8,064 nucleotides of DNA from Erysipelothrix sp. UBA3383 (GTDB taxonomy: Bacteria > Bacillota_I > Bacilli_A > Erysipelotrichales > Erysipelotrichaceae), in assembly GCA_002358955.1 (NCBI GenBank), contig DEPV01000020.1, positions 14,479 through 22,542 on the forward strand, given 5' to 3'. Made by a program: the position numbers and the translations under genes. This document shows, piece by piece, positions 6,531 to 8,064 of this stretch. Within the stretch, counting starts at the first letter, position 1. Each line of letters starts with the position of its first letter. A model generated the notes under the pieces. That model worked only from the letters and a program-made list of their open reading frames with translations, was not told the DNA's origin and did not search any database.

Positions 6531-7331
6531 ATGAAACAAATAAAACTGAATAGTGGACACATGATTGATATTGTGGGTTCAGGGACCAATACTTTTGGTA
6601 AAGAAAATAATGATTACTATGCACCCATCACAATGGATACAAGAGAACTAATGGATGCTATTGAAGTGGGATACCGTCATTTTGATACAGCAATCTCATA
6701 TCGTAATGAAGCAGTTGTAGGAAAAGCGATTAAGGAATCAGGACGTGGTCGCAGTGAATTCTTTATTACATCAAAGATACCTGGTGAAGAACCTTATATT
6801 TCTGATGTTGCTTTAGCAGTTACAAGCAGTCTTGAGAAACTTAATGTTGATTACATCGATCTGTATCTAATACATCATCCATGGGATGATAATGCAGCCA
6901 TGTTAGAAATGTGGAAAACTCTAGAAGGCTACGTTGAAGAAGGTGTTTTACGCAGTATTGGCGTCTCTAACTTCACTAAAGAACAACTGGATTACATCAT
7001 TGAACACGGTACGATTAAACCAGCGGTCAACCAAATCCAATCTCACCCAGGACACTGGAACGATGAGCATGTAGCATATTGCCAATCAGTTGGAGTCGAT
7101 GTAGAAGCGTGGGGTCCATTAAGTAGAACAACACTTGAATCCCGTGATGCACTAAGTGAAATAGGTAAACAATACAATAAAACATGGGCACAAGTTGCAC
7201 TTCGTTATCAAATTGAACGTGGTGTTATTGTGATCCCGAAATCTCACAATAAGACAAACCAAGCACTAAATCTAGAAATCTTTGATTTTACTCTTAGTGA
7301 TGCTGACAAAGAGGCTATTAAAGCACTATAA
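6531..7331 (+). CDS. Aldo/keto reductase (diketogulonate reductase-like)
   Basis: A cytosolic NAD(P)H-dependent oxidoreductase of the single-domain (beta/alpha)8 aldo/keto reductase family, reducing aldehydes or ketones to alcohols. Its true substrate is unknown. The catalytic tetrad is complete: Asp52 (HFDTA), Tyr57 (SYRNE), Lys82 (TSKIP) and His115 (LIHHP). Other hallmarks are GVSNF (144-148), AVNQIQSHP (165-173) and the cofactor loop VIPKSHN (234-240). In many relatives the loop continues to an Arg that holds the 2'-phosphate of NADPH; here the equivalent position is Asn243, so cofactor preference may differ. At 266 residues it is slightly short at the C-terminus compared with typical members of about 275-280. 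A strong AAAGGAGAG ribosome binding site at 6516-6524 with an 8-nt spacer from GGAG fixes the start. A tRNA gene follows 53 nt later without a terminator. Confidence 0.92.
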   Translation: MKQIKLNSGHMIDIVGSGTNTFGKENNDYYAPITMDTRELMDAIEVGYRHFDTAISYRNEAVVGKAIKESGRGRSEFFITSKIPGEEPYISDVALAVTSSLEKLNVDYIDLYLIHHPWDDNAAMLEMWKTLEGYVEEGVLRSIGVSNFTKEQLDYIIEHGTIKPAVNQIQSHPGHWNDEHVAYCQSVGVDVEAWGPLSRTTLESRDALSEIGKQYNKTWAQVALRYQIERGVIVIPKSHNKTNQALNLEIFDFTLSDADKEAIKAL

Positions 7332-7370
7332 AGCATGGATTCACTTGCATTATCAACACATTTTAGTTAA

Positions 7371-7376
7371 TATAGA
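7371..7376 (+). promoter_or_regulatory. Weak -10-like box before the tRNA gene
   Basis: TATAGA lies 9 nt before the mature tRNA 5' end. The nearest -35-like element, TTGCAT (7345-7350), is 20 nt away, beyond normal spacing. The tRNA may have this weak promoter or be processed from read-through of the aldo/keto reductase transcript. Confidence 0.25.
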
Positions 7377-7384
7377 TAGTGCAT

Positions 7385-7458
7385 GCCGCCATAGTTCAGT
7401 GGCAAAATAGAGCAATGGTAATGCTCAGTCCCGAGTTCGATTCTCGGTGGCGGCACCA
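7385..7458 (+). tRNA. tRNA-Thr (anticodon GGT), CCA encoded
   Basis: A 74-nt cloverleaf can be folded by hand. The acceptor stem GCCGCCA (7385-7391) pairs perfectly with TGGCGGC (7448-7454); the discriminator is A7455 and CCA (7456-7458) is encoded. The anticodon stem GAGCA/TGCTC (7410-7414 and 7422-7426) closes the 7-nt loop ATGGTAA, giving anticodon GGT at 7417-7419, which reads ACC and ACT threonine codons. The T-stem CCGAG/CTCGG (7431-7435 and 7443-7447) holds the loop TTCGATT. G1-C72, C2-G71 and G35-U36 agree with threonine identity elements known from E. coli. The D-arm is weak: GTTC (7394-7397) faces AAAT (7405-7408), giving a G-U pair, two A-U pairs and a C13/A22 mismatch. The variable loop is 4 nt. 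Confidence 0.93.
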
Positions 7459-7468
7459 TGAACAATTT

Positions 7469-7496
7469 AACCCACTCTTGAGTGGGTTTTCTTTTC
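7469..7496 (+). terminator. Rho-independent terminator after tRNA-Thr
   Basis: AACCCACT (7469-7476) pairs with AGTGGGTT (7481-7488) across a CTTG loop and is followed by a T-rich tract (TTTTCTTTTC). It lies 10 nt after the CCA end and ends the reductase/tRNA unit. Confidence 0.88.
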
Positions 7497-7500
7497 TTTA

Positions 7501-7797
7501 TTTAGTCATGGAGATACAGTGGGGATACAAACAACAAAACATTTTCTAATCTATTAATATTATTTTGTAAGATTTCTATGGGATTTTCCTATTAGTCTCA
7601 CATAAACAAAAATAGTATGTTGACTGTACCTCTATATATGCGTGAAGTTGTCAACAAGGGATTAAGTTTGAAAAATATAAACTTGAGTCTAAACTTGGTT
7701 GTAGATTAAGGCTTGTGGGTTTTGTAGTGATAAACCTTGTAACTGTGATATTATTGTTTTATATGAATGTTTATTTAATTAAGTTTGGAGGTCTGTT
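7501..7797 (+). other. AT-rich intergenic region with short repeats, no convincing gene
   Basis: No reading frame with a ribosome binding site is found on either strand. Visible structures are an imperfect 11-nt tandem pair at 7509-7530, a 7-bp inverted repeat TGTTGAC/GTCAACA (7618-7624 and 7650-7656), and the 10-mer ATTAAGTTTG present exactly twice (7661-7670 and 7778-7787). AAACTTG also occurs twice, at 7679-7685 and 7691-7697. The last 50 nt carry a promoter for the next gene. Lying directly behind a tRNA gene, it could be an old integration scar, but no integrase or repeated tRNA 3' end is seen inside the window. Confidence 0.5.
7737..7765 (+). promoter_or_regulatory. Promoter for the downstream MscS-like gene
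   Basis: Two overlapping readings exist. TTGTAA (7737-7742) with 17-nt spacing to TATATG (7760-7765) is a four-plus-four match. Alternatively TATTAT (7749-7754, five of six) is preceded by TGTGA, a TRTGN extended -10 like that of the ABC transporter promoter, and needs no strong -35. Either gives a leader of roughly 25-40 nt. Confidence 0.5.
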
Positions 7798-8064
7798 ATG
7801 ACTGGTATTATACAATGGTTTAATGATAATCCTACAGAGACACTATGGATTCAAAAAATATTTTATTTAATTGTTTTAGCGATTGTTGTATTTTTTACTC
7901 AACGCTTTATTTCAAGGTTGTTTGCTATTGAAGGGAAAGATGATCGTCGTAAAACGGTATTTCCTATTTTCAAAGAAATCCTTGCTGCGATCATCTATTT
8001 TCTGGCATTTTGTTTGGTCTTAGAAATATTTGGTATTTCAACGACGCCAATTTGGACAATAGCA
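7798..8064 (+). CDS. Probable MscS-family mechanosensitive ion channel, 3'-truncated
   Basis: An open frame of 89 codons runs off the window end. It starts with ATG after a consensus GGAGG (7787-7791) with a 6-nt spacer. The visible N-terminus has a short amphipathic lead, a hydrophobic helix at about 21-38, a charged cytoplasmic-type loop (EGKDDRRKT, 45-53) and a second hydrophobic helix at about 61-78 ending in LEIFGISTTP. The pattern RRKTVFPIFKEI...LVLEIFGI matches the last two helices before the pore helix of small MscS channels (YkuT/YggB type), where the next segment would be the Gly/Ala-rich pore helix and the beta domain, both outside the window. Such channels release solutes when turgor rises. 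With the diagnostic part missing, another small membrane protein is possible. Confidence 0.72.
   Translation, partial: MTGIIQWFNDNPTETLWIQKIFYLIVLAIVVFFTQRFISRLFAIEGKDDRRKTVFPIFKEILAAIIYFLAFCLVLEIFGISTTPIWTIA

Noticed and set aside
7385..7458. Reading the tRNA with stem TGCCGCC starting at 7384, or with GAGC at 7410-7413 as the D-stem 3' strand
   Set aside because: Both leave too few bases for an anticodon arm. The fold starting at 7385 gives perfect acceptor, anticodon and T stems and a 7-nt anticodon loop.
7620..7639. TTGACT followed by TATATA as a promoter
   Set aside because: The two boxes are only 7 nt apart, far below the roughly 17 nt required.
7617..7709. 30-residue open frame beginning MLTVPLYMREVV
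   Set aside because: It has no ribosome binding site before its ATG, no recognisable family and an AT-rich composition typical of chance frames. It is kept only as a note.
1..8064. CRISPR array, insertion sequence, toxin-antitoxin pair or phage genes
   Set aside because: No regularly spaced repeats, transposase or integrase motifs, terminal inverted repeats or paired small genes are visible on either strand.

Overview
The window is AT-rich, compactly packed bacterial DNA with every recognised gene on the + strand. Short intergenic gaps, Shine-Dalgarno-type starts, U-tract terminators and Gram-positive extended -10 promoters point to a low-GC Bacillota species. An Erysipelotrichia-like host is my guess from protein flavour only. 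The standard bacterial code (TGA as stop) is supported by the ATGA overlap of stop and start at 3960-3963.

Layout. (1) Positions 1-4567 look like the 3' part of one operon: glmM (5' end cut off), an OmpR-family response regulator, its sensor histidine kinase, an NYN/PIN-like nuclease fused to an OST-HTH (LOTUS) domain, and a Maf-family nucleotide pyrophosphatase. Junctions are 11 nt, a 1-nt overlap (TAATG), 2 nt and a 4-nt overlap (ATGA), and the unit ends at a strong hairpin terminator. (2) Positions 4568-6445 hold a monocistronic ABC half-exporter with its own promoter and terminator. (3) Positions 6446-7500 hold an aldo/keto reductase and, 53 nt downstream without an intervening terminator, a tRNA-Thr(GGT) followed by a terminator. 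(4) Positions 7501-7797 are a roughly 300-nt AT-rich non-coding stretch with short repeats. (5) From 7798 to the window edge is the N-terminus of a probable MscS-family mechanosensitive channel.

How the genes fit together. GlmM makes glucosamine-1-phosphate for peptidoglycan precursors. The two-component pair could sense envelope state, and Maf proteins have been linked to nucleotide house-cleaning and division arrest. The NYN-LOTUS protein is a probable RNA-binding/RNA-cleaving factor. Its tight linkage to the two-component pair and Maf is the most intriguing point, although no clearly new defence or mobile system is visible. The remaining genes are ordinary housekeeping or transport genes with a few substitutions worth checking: the GlmM phosphate loop, the Maf signature, the AKR cofactor Arg and the tRNA D-stem.
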